Shown: piece after piece, positions 47,739 to 56,410 of the stretch
Layout: each line of letters begins with the position of its first letter
How positions within the stretch are numbered: the stretch's first letter is position 1
Source: CAWHMS01 sp963830495
Lineage (GTDB): Bacteria; Actinomycetota; Actinomycetes; Propionibacteriales; Nocardioidaceae
Direction of reading: 5' to 3'
Assembly (NCBI GenBank): GCA_963830495.1
Contig: CAWHMS010000002.1
Span: forward strand, 310,001-374,000
Length of the DNA stretch: 64,000 nucleotides
Notes under the pieces: generated by a model
The model's database searches: none
Seen by the model: only the letters and a program-made list of their open reading frames with translations
What the model was told of the DNA's origin: nothing
Program-made: the position numbers and the translations under genes

Positions 47739-48362
47739 CTAGAGGCTGGCCGCCGAGACGAGTGGCGGCGGCACGGTGTCGGGATCCAGCGCGGCGGTCA
47801 GCAACCCGGCGTAGCGCACCTTGCGGCCGCCGCCGGAGCCGAAGAATCGGCGGAGCTGAGCATGCAGCTGCGCGTCCCGCCACGCCGGCTGTCGCTGTAA
47901 CGACCGGAACGCCGCGAGGTCGCCTTGCGCCTCGACCACATCCTGCGCCGCCATCGGGCCGAGGGCCCGGATCAGCTCGTCCTCGAGATCGGACTCGCAC
48001 ACGTGCACCTGCGCTGTCCTGAGCCCGGCTCGACGCAAGGAGCGGCGTACGACGGCCGCTTCCCGCGCATCGCACATGGCCTCGACCCGGAGTTCCAGAC
48101 CTGCGGGTCCGAACAGCGCGAGGAACCGGGTCAGGTTGGTCACTCCCCCCATCGCGACAATGAGCACGCCTTCCGCGGCGAGGTCTCTCCCCAGGACCCT
48201 CGCCGTCTCCTCGACCGCCGTCCGGTCACTGAGACCCTCCACGAGCAGGGTGGCACGCAGCCGCGATGCCCTGCCGCCCGCGACCCGCCGTGCCGCGGCT
48301 GCCAGCGGGACGAGCGGATCTGCTGCCGCTGCCCGGACCGCAGCGGATCCGAGATCGGTCAC
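47739..48362 (-). CDS. stand-alone TOPRIM-domain protein (OLD-type)
   Basis: From GTG 48362 the 207-residue product reads DLGSAAVRAAAADPLVPLAAAARRVAGG, then TLLVEGLSDRTAVEETARVLGRDLAAEGVLIVAMGGVTNL, MCDAREAAVVRRSL and ESDLEDELIRALG. The E-x-x-SD and DxR/E acidic clusters fit the metal site of a TOPRIM nuclease of the OLD (overcoming lysogenisation defect) type, without the usual ABC-ATPase domain. Small proteins like this occur in actinobacteria, and function is unknown; a nuclease or ligand-binding role is inference. The start is uncertain because the open frame runs far upstream. Confidence 0.7.
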   Translation of the reverse strand: MTDLGSAAVRAAAADPLVPLAAAARRVAGGRASRLRATLLVEGLSDRTAVEETARVLGRDLAAEGVLIVAMGGVTNLTRFLALFGPAGLELRVEAMCDAREAAVVRRSLRRAGLRTAQVHVCESDLEDELIRALGPMAAQDVVEAQGDLAAFRSLQRQPAWRDAQLHAQLRRFFGSGGGRKVRYAGLLTAALDPDTVPPPLVSAASL

Positions 48363-48575
48363 CCACCAACCCTGCCACGCGATCTCGCGCGGTCGGCAGC
48401 CATTTCCTGGTGCCGGCCCTGCTGACGACGCGAAACCACCGTCGGACGGCTGACTGTCAGGGCTTGCTGTCAGGGCTGGCTGCCGTCCGCCCCTGGCAGC
48501 CGACAGTCGGATCGCGTGCAGGTCGTCGGGCGGTGGGTCACAGTGGGGTGACCGCCCGACGGAGGAGGCCCGGCC

Positions 48576-50048
48576 ATGGCCGACAAGGTGGAGCTCAGCA
48601 CCTATGCGGACCGGCTCGGCGGCGACCTGCCCGGACTGTACGAGGTGCTGCACGGCCCCCTGGCGGGTCTGTTCGGCGGCGTGCACGTCCTGCCGTTCTT
48701 CCGGCCCTTCGACGGTGCTGACGCCGGCTTCGACCCGGAGGACCACACCGAGGTCGACCCGCGGCTGGGATCCTGGGACGACGTCGGCAGGCTTGCCGAG
48801 GATCTCGATGTCATGGTCGACGTCATCGCCAACCACGTGTCGTCCTCCTCGGCCGAGTTCGTGGACTGGCTGGCGAAGGGCGACAGGTCGCCGTACGCGG
48901 GGATGTTCCTGACCCTCGCCGCCGTCTTCCCCGACGGGGCCACGGAGGAGGATCTGGTCGGGCTCTATCGGCCACGGCCGGGCCTGCCCTTCACCCACTA
49001 CGTGTTCGCCGACGGCACCAGAAGACTGGTCTGGACGACATTCACCCCGCGGCAGGTCGACATCGACGTGCGTCATCCCGCCACCCGAAAGTACCTGGTG
49101 ACTGTGCTCGACCGGCTGGCCGCCGCTCGGGTGCGCCGGGTGCGGCTCGATGCGGTGGGGTACGCCGTGAAGACGCCCGGCTCCAGCTCCTTCATGACCG
49201 AGGAGACGTTTGCGCTTATTGACGACCTGACGGCGCAGTGCCACGAGCGCGGGCTCGACGTGCTGGTGGAGGTGCACTCCTACTACCGGCAGCAGATCGA
49301 GATCGCACTGCGCGTCGACCTCGTCTACGACTTCGCGCTGCCGCCGCTGGTGCTGCACGCTCTGACGGCCGGCGACGCTGAGCCGCTGCTGGACTGGATG
49401 CGGGTGCGGCCACGCAACGCGGTGACGGTACTCGACACGCATGACGGGATCGGCGTCATCGACGTGGGGGCGGACGCCACCGACCGTTCACGGGCGGGCC
49501 TGTTGACGCCGGACCAGATCGATCGGCTGGTCGAGTCCATCCACACCAACAGTGGCGGTACCTCGCGACTCGCCACGGGTGCAGCCGCGTCCAACGTCGA
49601 TCTCTATCAGGTCAACTGCACGTTCTACGACGCGCTCGGCGGCGACGACAGCCGGTACCTGCTCGCCCGCGCCCTGCAGTTCTTCACTCCTGGCATCCCG
49701 CAGGTCTACTACGTCGGCCTGCTCGCCGGGTCCAACGACATGGACCTCCTCGGCCGCAGCAACGTGGGGCGCGATATCAACCGGCACTGCTACTCCCGCG
49801 ACGAGGTCGAGGCCGCGTTCGAGCGGCCGATCGTGGCGGCGCTGGCGCGGCTGATCCGGTTCCGTAACGAGCACCCGGCATTCGCCGGGGAGTGCGAGGT
49901 CGAGGGCGCCGGAGCACGGCTGGCGATGATCTGGAGCGCCGCCGAGCACCGCGCCACCCTCGAGGCCGACGTCAGCACGGCGGAGGCGACCGTCAGCTGG
50001 ACCACCGCGCAAGGCCCACGCACCGCCGGGCTGGCCGAGCTGCCGTGA
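48576..50048 (+). CDS. sucrose phosphorylase (GH13_18)
   Basis: The 490-residue enzyme has the GH13 triad at the same positions as the well-studied Bifidobacterium adolescentis enzyme: nucleophile D192 (RLDAVGY), acid/base E232 (VEVHSYY) and stabiliser D290 (DTHDGIG). GVHVLPFFRPFDGADAGFDPEDHTEVDPRLGSWDDV is the family start. It splits sucrose or a related glucoside with phosphate to alpha-glucose 1-phosphate and fructose. ATG 48576 follows ggaggaggc. No sugar transporter or regulator flanks it, so sucrose itself is likely but not certain; glucosylglycerol or sucrose 6'-phosphate phosphorylases share the motif. Confidence 0.93.
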   Translation: MADKVELSTYADRLGGDLPGLYEVLHGPLAGLFGGVHVLPFFRPFDGADAGFDPEDHTEVDPRLGSWDDVGRLAEDLDVMVDVIANHVSSSSAEFVDWLAKGDRSPYAGMFLTLAAVFPDGATEEDLVGLYRPRPGLPFTHYVFADGTRRLVWTTFTPRQVDIDVRHPATRKYLVTVLDRLAAARVRRVRLDAVGYAVKTPGSSSFMTEETFALIDDLTAQCHERGLDVLVEVHSYYRQQIEIALRVDLVYDFALPPLVLHALTAGDAEPLLDWMRVRPRNAVTVLDTHDGIGVIDVGADATDRSRAGLLTPDQIDRLVESIHTNSGGTSRLATGAAASNVDLYQVNCTFYDALGGDDSRYLLARALQFFTPGIPQVYYVGLLAGSNDMDLLGRSNVGRDINRHCYSRDEVEAAFERPIVAALARLIRFRNEHPAFAGECEVEGAGARLAMIWSAAEHRATLEADVSTAEATVSWTTAQGPRTAGLAELP

Positions 50049-50127
50049 GCGCGTTGCCGGGCACCCGCCTCGGCCCGCGAGGGACTACTGTCCGACGTAC
50101 GCGTCTATTCGACGGAGGAGACCGACG

Positions 50128-50547
50128 ATGCCCTCACGCCTCAACCCCTACGTCAGCTTCGACGGCAGCGCCCGCGAGGCCATGGAGTTCTACCAGACCG
50201 TGTTCGGCGGGAGCTTGGCGCTCAACACCTTCGGCGAGTACGGCTCCCCGGAAGCGCCCGAGGCCGACAAGATCATGCACGGCGAGCTCCAGACCGACTC
50301 GGGGTTCACGATCATGGGGTCCGACATGCCGCCGGGCATGCGGCACGACCCGGGCAACAACTTTGCGGTGAGCCTGAGCGGCGACGACGCCGACGAGCTG
50401 CGCGGCTACTGGGACAAGCTCACGTCCGAAGGCACGGTGACAATGCCCTTGGAGAAGCAGATGTGGGGTGACGAGTTCGGCATGTGTGTCGACCAGTACG
50501 GCGTCGCCTGGATGGTCAACATCGCCACCCAGCAAGCGCAGTCGTAA
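50128..50547 (+). CDS. VOC-fold PhnB-like protein
   Basis: The 139-residue protein follows gacggagga and starts PSRLNPYVSFDGSAREAMEFYQTVFGG. ADKIMHGELQTDSGFTIMGSDMPPGM and VDQYGVAWMVNIA are PhnB-family landmarks. Often called glyoxalase-like; activity unknown. It is 79 bp after the sucrose phosphorylase stop and may be co-transcribed. Confidence 0.88.
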   Translation: MPSRLNPYVSFDGSAREAMEFYQTVFGGSLALNTFGEYGSPEAPEADKIMHGELQTDSGFTIMGSDMPPGMRHDPGNNFAVSLSGDDADELRGYWDKLTSEGTVTMPLEKQMWGDEFGMCVDQYGVAWMVNIATQQAQS

Positions 50548-50586
50548 GCCGCCACAGGGCTGCAGTCGGACGCCCGAAAGGGTCTG

Positions 50587-51858
50587 CTACTCCGCGGGGA
50601 GTGGGCGAAGCCGGCGCAGCGCCACCTCGGCCAGCCAGGCGGCCGCGTCGGGTAGCACCGAGTCGTCGAAGGCCGCGCGCGGCGAGTGGTTGTCCGGGGC
50701 AGCCTCGTGGTCGTCGTGGGGACACGCGCTGACGAAAAGGTAGGCGCCGGGTACCTGCTCGAAGACGAACGACATGTCCTCAGAGCCCAGCTCGGGGTTG
50801 GGCATCTCGCTGTAGCGGTCGGCGCCGAAGAGGTCGATCGCGGTCTTCCGGGCGACGGCGTACTCGGTTGGGTCGTTGATCGTCACCGGATAGCCGAGCC
50901 GGTAGTCGATCTCGACCTCGAGGCCATGTGCCTGGCCGACACCCCTCACCAGTCGCTCGATGTCGTGCTGCACCTTGGTGCGAGCATCGGCCGACAGCGT
51001 GCGAACGGTCGCCTCGAACTCCGCGTCGTCGGGGATGATGTTCTCCTTCGTGCCGCCAGCAATCCGCCCGACCGTGATGACGATCGGGTCGAACACGTCG
51101 AAGCCGCGGGTCACCATGGTCTGCAACCCGACCACCATCTCGCAAGCAGCCGGGATCGGGTCGCGCGCACGTTGCGGCGTGGAGCCGTGGCCACCTTCTC
51201 CCACCACCCGGACGTGCACTTCGTCGGCCGCCCCCATCAATGCGCCGCTGCGCGAGAACCAGTGACCCAGCGGGAACTGGCTCGACGCGACGTGCAGCGC
51301 GTACGCCGCCTCGACCCGCGGCCCTGCCGCATCGAGCAACCCCTCGCGGACCATGACCTCAGCTCCGCCGGGCCCCTCCTCACCGGGCTGGAACATGAGC
51401 ACGACATCGCCCGCCAGCTCGTCGCGGAGCTCGTGCAGAATCCTGGCAGCGCCCACCAGAGCCGCGACGTGCAGGTCGTGCCCGCAGGCATGCATAAGGC
51501 CGCGGTGCTCGGAGACGTAGTCGAGGGGAAGGTCCTCGGTAACCGGGAGCGCGTCCATGTCACCTCGCAGCAGCACGGCGCGTCGCGCCGCCCCGGCACC
51601 GTCGGCCCGCCCCCGCAGTACCGCTGTCACCGATGAGAGCGACTGGCCCGATGTGATCTCGAGATCCAGACCGCCCAACGCCGTCAGCACGGCTTGCTGC
51701 GTCAGCGGCAGGTCGTTGCCCAACTCAGGGATACGGTGAAGGTCTCGGCGAAGCTGCACCAGGTCGTCGCGCATCGACTCCGCGAGGGACAGTACGGGCG
51801 AGGCAGAGGCTGCTGTCTCTGCCGTCGTGGAAGCCTTCGGGCCAGCGTGGTTCGTCAC
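50587..51858 (-). CDS. M20-family amidohydrolase (hippurate hydrolase/N-acyl amino acid hydrolase-like)
   Basis: The 423-residue protein starts at GTG 51858. Conserved M20D motifs are DLHRIPELGNDL, LLRGDMDALPV, MHACGHDLHVAALVGAA, VVLMFQPGEEGPGGAEVM with catalytic E, and AGGTKENIIPDDAEFEATVR with the dimer-domain. Zn/Mn-dependent hydrolysis of N-acylated amino acids is expected, but the acyl substrate is unknown. It is divergently transcribed from the DUF2332 gene, sharing a 24-bp gap that carries a bidirectional promoter. Confidence 0.9.
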   Translation of the reverse strand: MTNHAGPKASTTAETAASASPVLSLAESMRDDLVQLRRDLHRIPELGNDLPLTQQAVLTALGGLDLEITSGQSLSSVTAVLRGRADGAGAARRAVLLRGDMDALPVTEDLPLDYVSEHRGLMHACGHDLHVAALVGAARILHELRDELAGDVVLMFQPGEEGPGGAEVMVREGLLDAAGPRVEAAYALHVASSQFPLGHWFSRSGALMGAADEVHVRVVGEGGHGSTPQRARDPIPAACEMVVGLQTMVTRGFDVFDPIVITVGRIAGGTKENIIPDDAEFEATVRTLSADARTKVQHDIERLVRGVGQAHGLEVEIDYRLGYPVTINDPTEYAVARKTAIDLFGADRYSEMPNPELGSEDMSFVFEQVPGAYLFVSACPHDDHEAAPDNHSPRAAFDDSVLPDAAAWLAEVALRRLRPLPAE

Positions 51859-51882
51859 GACGCGGAGTCTAGAGTCCGCGAC
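51859..51882. promoter_or_regulatory. mirror-symmetric bidirectional promoter for the M20 and DUF2332 genes
   Basis: The 24-bp gap contains the 20-bp near-palindrome CGCGGA-N8-TCCGCG (51861-51880). Overlapping -10 boxes read TAGAGT rightward (51870-51875) and TAGACT leftward (51871-51866), each 7 bp from a GTG start codon. Both mRNAs would be leaderless and share one melted region. No ribosome site is seen for either gene, in keeping with this. Confidence 0.6.
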
Positions 51883-52851
51883 GTGAGCACTGACCGCAGC
51901 ACAGCCGAGACGTACCGTCGATTTGCCGACGACGTTCGCGGACTTTCCCCGTGTTTCGAGCGCTGGTCGCTGGCCGTCGCCGACGATCCGCAGGCGATCG
52001 CGCGCATCGACGAGCTGCCGAAGGCCAAGCGCCAGCCGAACCTGGTGTTCGCGGCCGCTCGCTGGATCGGTGCGCCGCCGGGGCCGTATGCCGGTCTGCG
52101 CGAGGTGTTGTTGAGCCGTTGGGACGAGGTGCGAGCGGTGGCTGCCGTTCGCTCGACACAAACCAACGAACCCGGACGATGCGCGACCCTGCTGCCGCTG
52201 CTGGCGGCTCTGCCGCAGCCGTTGGCACTGATCGAGGTCGGAGCCTCTGCAGGGCTGTGCCTTGTCCCCGATCGGTACAGCTACCGGTACGGCGACGGGA
52301 CGCGTCTCGACCCGATCGACGACCCGAGCCCCGTGGCGCTCGACTGTGACGTACGCGGCGCGGTACCAGTGCCAACCGCGATTCCTGAGGTGGTCTGGAG
52401 AGCCGGCATCGACCTCAGCCCGATCGACCTGGCCGACGACGACCAGGTGGCGTGGCTACAGAACCTGATTTGGCCCGAACACGATCGCCGTCGCGACCGG
52501 CTCCGTGCGGCCGTCGAGCTGGTGCGGGCCGATCGGCCCAGGATCCTGACCGGTGATCTCAACGACGAGCTGCCGGCGCTCGCTCGGCAAGCACCTGCTG
52601 ACGCGACGCTGGTGGTCTTCCACACCGCCGTGCTGATGTACCTCTCCACCAAGGACCGCCAACGATTCGTCGCGACGGTCTCGTCACTCCCCGGGCACTG
52701 GGTCAGCAACGAGAGTCCGAAAGTCTTGCCCGCCGTGGCGGCCACGGCGGCACGGCCGTCGACGTACGACACCGAGCTCTTCTTGCTCGGACTCGACGGT
52801 GTGGCCAAAGCGTGGAGCCACCCTCACGGGGAGCGACTCGACTGGCTGTGA
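51883..52851 (+). CDS. DUF2332 family protein
   Basis: The 322-residue protein from GTG 51883 carries the recognised DUF2332 layout: TAETYRRFADDVRGLSPCFERWSLAVADDP, ATLLPLLAALPQPLALIEVGASAGLCLVPDRYSYRYGDGT, TGDLNDELPALARQAP and TLVVFHTAVLMYLS. The VGASAGL loop looks like a Rossmann motif, so a methyltransferase-like or NAD-binding fold is possible. Function is not established. Paired head to head with the M20 gene. Confidence 0.85.
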   Translation: MSTDRSTAETYRRFADDVRGLSPCFERWSLAVADDPQAIARIDELPKAKRQPNLVFAAARWIGAPPGPYAGLREVLLSRWDEVRAVAAVRSTQTNEPGRCATLLPLLAALPQPLALIEVGASAGLCLVPDRYSYRYGDGTRLDPIDDPSPVALDCDVRGAVPVPTAIPEVVWRAGIDLSPIDLADDDQVAWLQNLIWPEHDRRRDRLRAAVELVRADRPRILTGDLNDELPALARQAPADATLVVFHTAVLMYLSTKDRQRFVATVSSLPGHWVSNESPKVLPAVAATAARPSTYDTELFLLGLDGVAKAWSHPHGERLDWL

Positions 52852-52929
52852 CCTGCCCTGACTTGGCGGCTACGGCTGGCCATCGCCCGCATCAGCTGCG
52901 TCCCTTTAGGCCCTGACGCGTTGGGCGCC

Positions 52930-53418
52930 TCAGAGCCAGACGTTGTCGTGCCGAGCGAAGAAGTCGTCGCGCTCATCGTCGGTCATCGTGCGCCCGCGGC
53001 CGAGCTCGGCCAGCGTCTCGAAGTACTCCTCGCGAGGTGCTCCCGGTGCGAAGAGCAGCAGCATCGATGCCGGCGCGTCGTCCTCGTGCTTGAAGCCGTG
53101 GATCCCGCCGACTGGCACGTACAAGAAGTCTCCTGCGGTGGCATCGATCCACCGGCTGCCGTCGTAGAGGCGGACCGTCCCTTCGAGCACGAAGAACGAC
53201 TCCGAGATGGTCCGGTGGAAGTGCGGATCGGGTCCGCTCACACCCGCGCCGAAGGTCCACCGGTAGAGTCCGAACTCGCCTTCGGTCGAGTCGCCTTTGG
53301 CCAGGTAGTCGACCCTCCCGCCGTTGGTGTAGGTCAGCTCCGGAGGCGTGTGGGCGGGTCTGTAGCGCGAGTTCACCTCCCCTGAGTCGCCTGTGTAGCG
53401 GACGGGTGGGTACGACAT
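52930..53418 (-). CDS. cupin-domain protein
   Basis: The 162-residue protein starts at ATG 53418 after gaggggag. One cupin barrel is visible: motif 1 DPHFHRTISESFFVLEGTVRLYDG (His, His and Glu metal ligands) and motif 2 AGDFLYVPVGGIHGFKHED. The product resembles single-domain quercetinase-like or storage-type cupins. No function is assigned. It converges on the DUF2332 gene. Confidence 0.82.
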   Translation of the reverse strand: MSYPPVRYTGDSGEVNSRYRPAHTPPELTYTNGGRVDYLAKGDSTEGEFGLYRWTFGAGVSGPDPHFHRTISESFFVLEGTVRLYDGSRWIDATAGDFLYVPVGGIHGFKHEDDAPASMLLLFAPGAPREEYFETLAELGRGRTMTDDERDDFFARHDNVWL

Positions 53419-53528
53419 ACGGCTCCCCTCGGTGGCAGCGTTCACGAGCTCACGATCATCACAGCAAGCGGGCTCGTCTGCCGCCGACTCGGCTCGCCCG
53501 CCTACCACGATGCTGCCAGGCTGTGGGC

Positions 53529-53891
53529 ATGCCGGTCGTCGCCACGACGTTGGTGCTGCTGGTCGCCCTGCTCCATCTGTACTTCCTCGTGCTCGAGATG
53601 TTCCTGTGGACCAAGCCGGCCGGGCGGCGCGCCTTCGGGCTCGACCATGACTTCGCCGAGGCGACCAAGGCGCTGGCGGCCAACCAGGGCTTGTACAACG
53701 GCTTCCTTGCTGCCGGCCTGGTCTGGGGAGTGCTTGCCGACGACCCGGTGCGTGAGCCGGTCCAGATCTTCTTCCTGTCGTGTGTCATCGCGGCCGGGGT
53801 CTTCGGCGCCGCCACCGTGAGTCGACGCATCCTGGTGGTCCAGGGTGGCCCGGCCGCGCTCGCGCTGGCGGCGGTGTTCGTCGCCGGGTGA
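53529..53891 (+). CDS. DUF1304 family membrane protein
   Basis: The 120-residue protein has four hydrophobic helices: VVATTLVLLVALLHLYFLVLEMFLW, then NQGLYNGFLAAGLVWGVL, IFFLSCVIAAGVFGAATV and a final ALALAAVFVAG. HLYFLVLEMFLWTKP and the GLYNGFLAAG motif are typical of DUF1304. Role unknown. Start ATG 53529. Confidence 0.85.
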   Translation: MPVVATTLVLLVALLHLYFLVLEMFLWTKPAGRRAFGLDHDFAEATKALAANQGLYNGFLAAGLVWGVLADDPVREPVQIFFLSCVIAAGVFGAATVSRRILVVQGGPAALALAAVFVAG

Positions 53892-53908
53892 CGGTGCGAC
53901 CGCCCTGC

Positions 53909-54376
53909 TCAGCGTAGTAGCGATGCGACGTACGCCGCCGAGCCGGCGATGGCGGCCGCGCTCCGGGCATGGTTCCATCGCACCCAGCCGCCGTAGTAGT
54001 CCGCCCAGGCCCGGGCCGCATCCGCCGAGGTGGCGTCGACCCTGTCCAGGGCGTTGTTGCGGGGAATGTGGTAGCCCGCTGTGATGCCGAACGCCAGGAG
54101 GTAGAGCGCCGCGCCGGTGAGCCGTAGCTCCCAGCCGTCGTCGCGCGTCGCCAGCGCGTGCACGGCCAGCACGACACTTCCCACTGCGGTGCCGATGAGG
54201 GGGAGCCCGAGTCCTTGCGGTGCTCGCTCGTTGATGGACTGCATCGCAAGGACCGCCTCGCGAGCCGGGACCCGGTTGAGTGCCGGCATCACGAACGACG
54301 AGAACGCGAACAGCACCCCACCCATGACGCCGGATCCGACTGCGGTGGCGGTGACTCCTGTCGCCAACCAGTTCAC
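53909..54376 (-). CDS. DUF1772 family membrane protein
   Basis: The 155-residue protein starts at GTG 54376, overlapping the NmrA-like gene stop by four bases. It has four helices; the segment LFAFSSFVMPALNRVPAREAVLAMQSIN and the later HIPRNNALDRVDATSADAARAWADYYGGWVRWNHARSAAA are the DUF1772 signature. These proteins are often encoded with NmrA/NAD-binding genes and AraC or MarR regulators, as here. Biochemical role unknown. Confidence 0.88.
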   Translation of the reverse strand: MNWLATGVTATAVGSGVMGGVLFAFSSFVMPALNRVPAREAVLAMQSINERAPQGLGLPLIGTAVGSVVLAVHALATRDDGWELRLTGAALYLLAFGITAGYHIPRNNALDRVDATSADAARAWADYYGGWVRWNHARSAAAIAGSAAYVASLLR

Positions 54377-55290
54377 GAGGCTCGCACCTCCCCGTCGCTC
54401 CAGCCGCCGTCGGCTGCGGTCAGCTGGGCATGGGCGCTGAACCGGCGGGCCGGTCTACCGAGCACCTGCTGGACGCCATCAGTCACGGACTCGTTGCGGC
54501 CGTCGAGCACCTCGGCGAAGAGCGCGGCGAGCATGTGCGCCTCCTCGGCCGCCAACCCTGCCTCGACGGCGCCGGCGACGAACTCCGCCGACGTCACTGG
54601 CACGAACCGCACCGGCCGCCGGGCGGCCGCCGTCAGCATCACTGCAACGTCGTCGAAGGTGAGCGGCTCTGGGCCGGTGAGCTCGTACCGCCGACCGTGG
54701 TGCGCCGGGTCGAGCAGGGCGACCACGGCTGCGTCGGCGATGTCGTCTGCGTCGAGGAAGGGCTCCCGAACAGAGGGGTCGACCGGCAGCGCGATGACGC
54801 CGGATCTGACGGCTTCGCTGAGCACGCCTTCGCTGAAGTTCTGGTCGAACCAGCTGCAGCGCAGCACCGTCGAGGTCGGCAGGCCGGACATGACCAGATC
54901 CTCGCAGGCAAGCGCCTGCGGCTCACCGCGGCCGGACAGCAGAACTAGCCGCGCGACTCCCGCGCTTCGGGCGACCTCGACCAGCGCGGTGATGGCTTCG
55001 GTCGCTCCAGGTGCGGCGAGATCCGGCTGATAGGTGACGTACGCCGACTGCACTCCGGCGAAGGCCGGCGCCCAGGTCCCCGGGCGGCTCCAGTCGAACA
55101 CGGTGCTGCTGCTGCGGGAGGCGGCGCGTACCGGGATTCCGAGCGCGTCCAGCCGCAGCGCAACGCGACGACCGGTCATGCCGGTGGCGCCGAGGACAAG
55201 CACGGGCGCAGCGGTCGGCGGGGTTGGCGAGGAGTGAGGTGCAGCGGACGAGTCTGGGATGGCGTGCTGTGTCGTTGTCATGATGCTCAT
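54373..55290 (-). CDS. NmrA-like NAD(P)-binding protein
   Basis: The 305-residue protein has the N-terminal Rossmann motif VLVLGATGMTGRRVALRLDALG and the atypical SDR pattern (LVLLSGRGEPQALACEDLVMSGLPTSTVLRCSWFDQNF). GPEPLTFDDVAVMLTAAARRPVRFVPV in the C-terminal half is typical of NmrA and NAD(P)H:quinone-like atypical SDRs. Two in-frame ATGs, 55290 and 55281, are both possible starts. The gene is the first of the leftward NmrA-DUF1772 operon and diverges from an AraC regulator. Confidence 0.87.
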   Translation of the reverse strand: MSIMTTTQHAIPDSSAAPHSSPTPPTAAPVLVLGATGMTGRRVALRLDALGIPVRAASRSSSTVFDWSRPGTWAPAFAGVQSAYVTYQPDLAAPGATEAITALVEVARSAGVARLVLLSGRGEPQALACEDLVMSGLPTSTVLRCSWFDQNFSEGVLSEAVRSGVIALPVDPSVREPFLDADDIADAAVVALLDPAHHGRRYELTGPEPLTFDDVAVMLTAAARRPVRFVPVTSAEFVAGAVEAGLAAEEAHMLAALFAEVLDGRNESVTDGVQQVLGRPARRFSAHAQLTAADGGWSDGEVRAS

Positions 55291-55300
55291 CTCAGCCGAA

Positions 55301-55327
55301 CTTTCTGAGTCTTTCCATGGCTCAAAG
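55301..55327. promoter_or_regulatory. possible operator in the NmrA-AraC divergent gap
   Basis: ctttctgag (55301-55309) and ctcaaag (55321-55327) form an imperfect inverted repeat in the AT-richer 70-bp gap, and a CATATTCATTC tract lies at 55331-55341. The position suits autoregulation by the AraC protein. Confidence 0.3.
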
Positions 55328-55360
55328 GCGCATATTCATTCGTGAGCGTCTACGATCGGC

Positions 55361-56299
55361 ATGGTGGATGCGATGACGGCGATGCTCGACGGCCCGCGGG
55401 CGCGAGGCGCCTTCCTGCTCCGGTGCATCCTCGACTCACCGTGGTCGATGCGCATCCAGGACGAGGCCGCCGCGACCGTGCTCGTGCTCGTGCGGGGTAC
55501 GGCATGGATCATCGACGACGACGCCGAGCCGGTGCAGTTACACGCTGGTGACCTCGCGGTGGTGACCGGTCCGGCGCCGTACACCGTCGCGGATCACCCA
55601 GGCACCCCGCCGCACATCGTCATCGATCCCGGCGAGCAGTGCCGCACCCTGTCGGGCGAGCCCCTGGAGACGGCGATGGCTCTCGGCGTACGCACCTGGG
55701 GCACCAGCATCACCGGCGACACGATGATGCTGACCGGCACCTACGAGCTGGCGAGTCAGGTCACCGGCCGGCTACTCGACGCACTTCCCCGAGTCGCGGT
55801 GCTGCGTCGGCAGGACCACAACGGCGCGTTGCTGCCACTGCTGCTCGACGAGATCGGCAAGGACGGGCCAGGCCAGGAGGTGGTGCTCGACCGCCTGCTC
55901 GACCTGATGCTGGTGGCGGCCGTGCGCGAGTGGCTCGACAGACCCGAAACCCCCACCCCCGGGTGGTGGGTCGCCGACGGTGACGACGTCGTGGGTCCGG
56001 CGCTGCGCATCATGCACAACGCGCCGGACCAGCCGTGGACCGTGGCGCGGCTGGCTCAGTCGGTCGGGGTCTCCCGAGCCACCCTGGCCCGACGCTTCAG
56101 TCGGCTGGTCGGGGTGGCGCCGATGGCCTACCTCACCCGGTGGCGCCTCGCGCTGGCCGCGGACCTGCTGCACGACCGGGCCATGACGCTCGCCTCGGTG
56201 GCGCGGCAGGTCGGCTACACCAACCCGTTCGCGCTCAGTGTCGCGTTCAAGCGGGAGTACGGCGTCAGCCCGCAGGCCTACCGCACCGCCTCCGCCTGA
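55361..56299 (+). CDS. AraC-family transcriptional regulator with cupin sensor domain
   Basis: The 312-residue protein has an N-terminal AraC-binding-like cupin (residues about 10-130, with LHAGDLAVVTGPAPYTVAD and IDPGEQC) and a C-terminal double helix-turn-helix: PWTVARLAQSVGVSRATLARRFSRLVGVAPMAYLTRWRLALA and SVARQVGYTNPFALSVAFKREYGVSPQAYR. It is the cupin_6 type that responds to small organic ligands. Divergent from the NmrA-DUF1772 pair, which it probably controls. Confidence 0.9.
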   Translation: MVDAMTAMLDGPRARGAFLLRCILDSPWSMRIQDEAAATVLVLVRGTAWIIDDDAEPVQLHAGDLAVVTGPAPYTVADHPGTPPHIVIDPGEQCRTLSGEPLETAMALGVRTWGTSITGDTMMLTGTYELASQVTGRLLDALPRVAVLRRQDHNGALLPLLLDEIGKDGPGQEVVLDRLLDLMLVAAVREWLDRPETPTPGWWVADGDDVVGPALRIMHNAPDQPWTVARLAQSVGVSRATLARRFSRLVGVAPMAYLTRWRLALAADLLHDRAMTLASVARQVGYTNPFALSVAFKREYGVSPQAYRTASA

Positions 56300-56351
56300 C
56301 ACGTATCGCTGACCGAGGTGGCGGCGCGGAATATCGCCGGCGGATCGACGG

Positions 56352-56380
56352 TTGAGGCAGATAGTTCAAACTTGTATTAT
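56352..56380 (+). promoter_or_regulatory. promoter with embedded palindrome for the LLM-FMN reductase-MarR operon
   Basis: TTGAGG (56352-56357) and TATTAT (56375-56380) are 17 bp apart, a good sigma-A-type promoter. Between them AGTTCAAACT (56363-56372) is a perfect 4-bp inverted repeat around CA, a MarR-type half-site arrangement. Binding by the operon's own MarR protein would block RNA polymerase. The region is AT-rich against its surroundings. Confidence 0.65.
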
Positions 56381-56410
56381 CTACCGAGGGAACGCTCCCA
56401 GGAGGCCACC

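Noticed and set aside
46039..48075. 678-aa minus-strand frame
   Set aside because: Opposite the secreted glycosidase; no motifs.
48440..48510. ctgtcagggct direct repeats and a GGCTGCC/GGCAGCC stem
   Set aside because: Short, common GC-rich repeats between the TOPRIM and sucrose phosphorylase genes; too weak to name a function.
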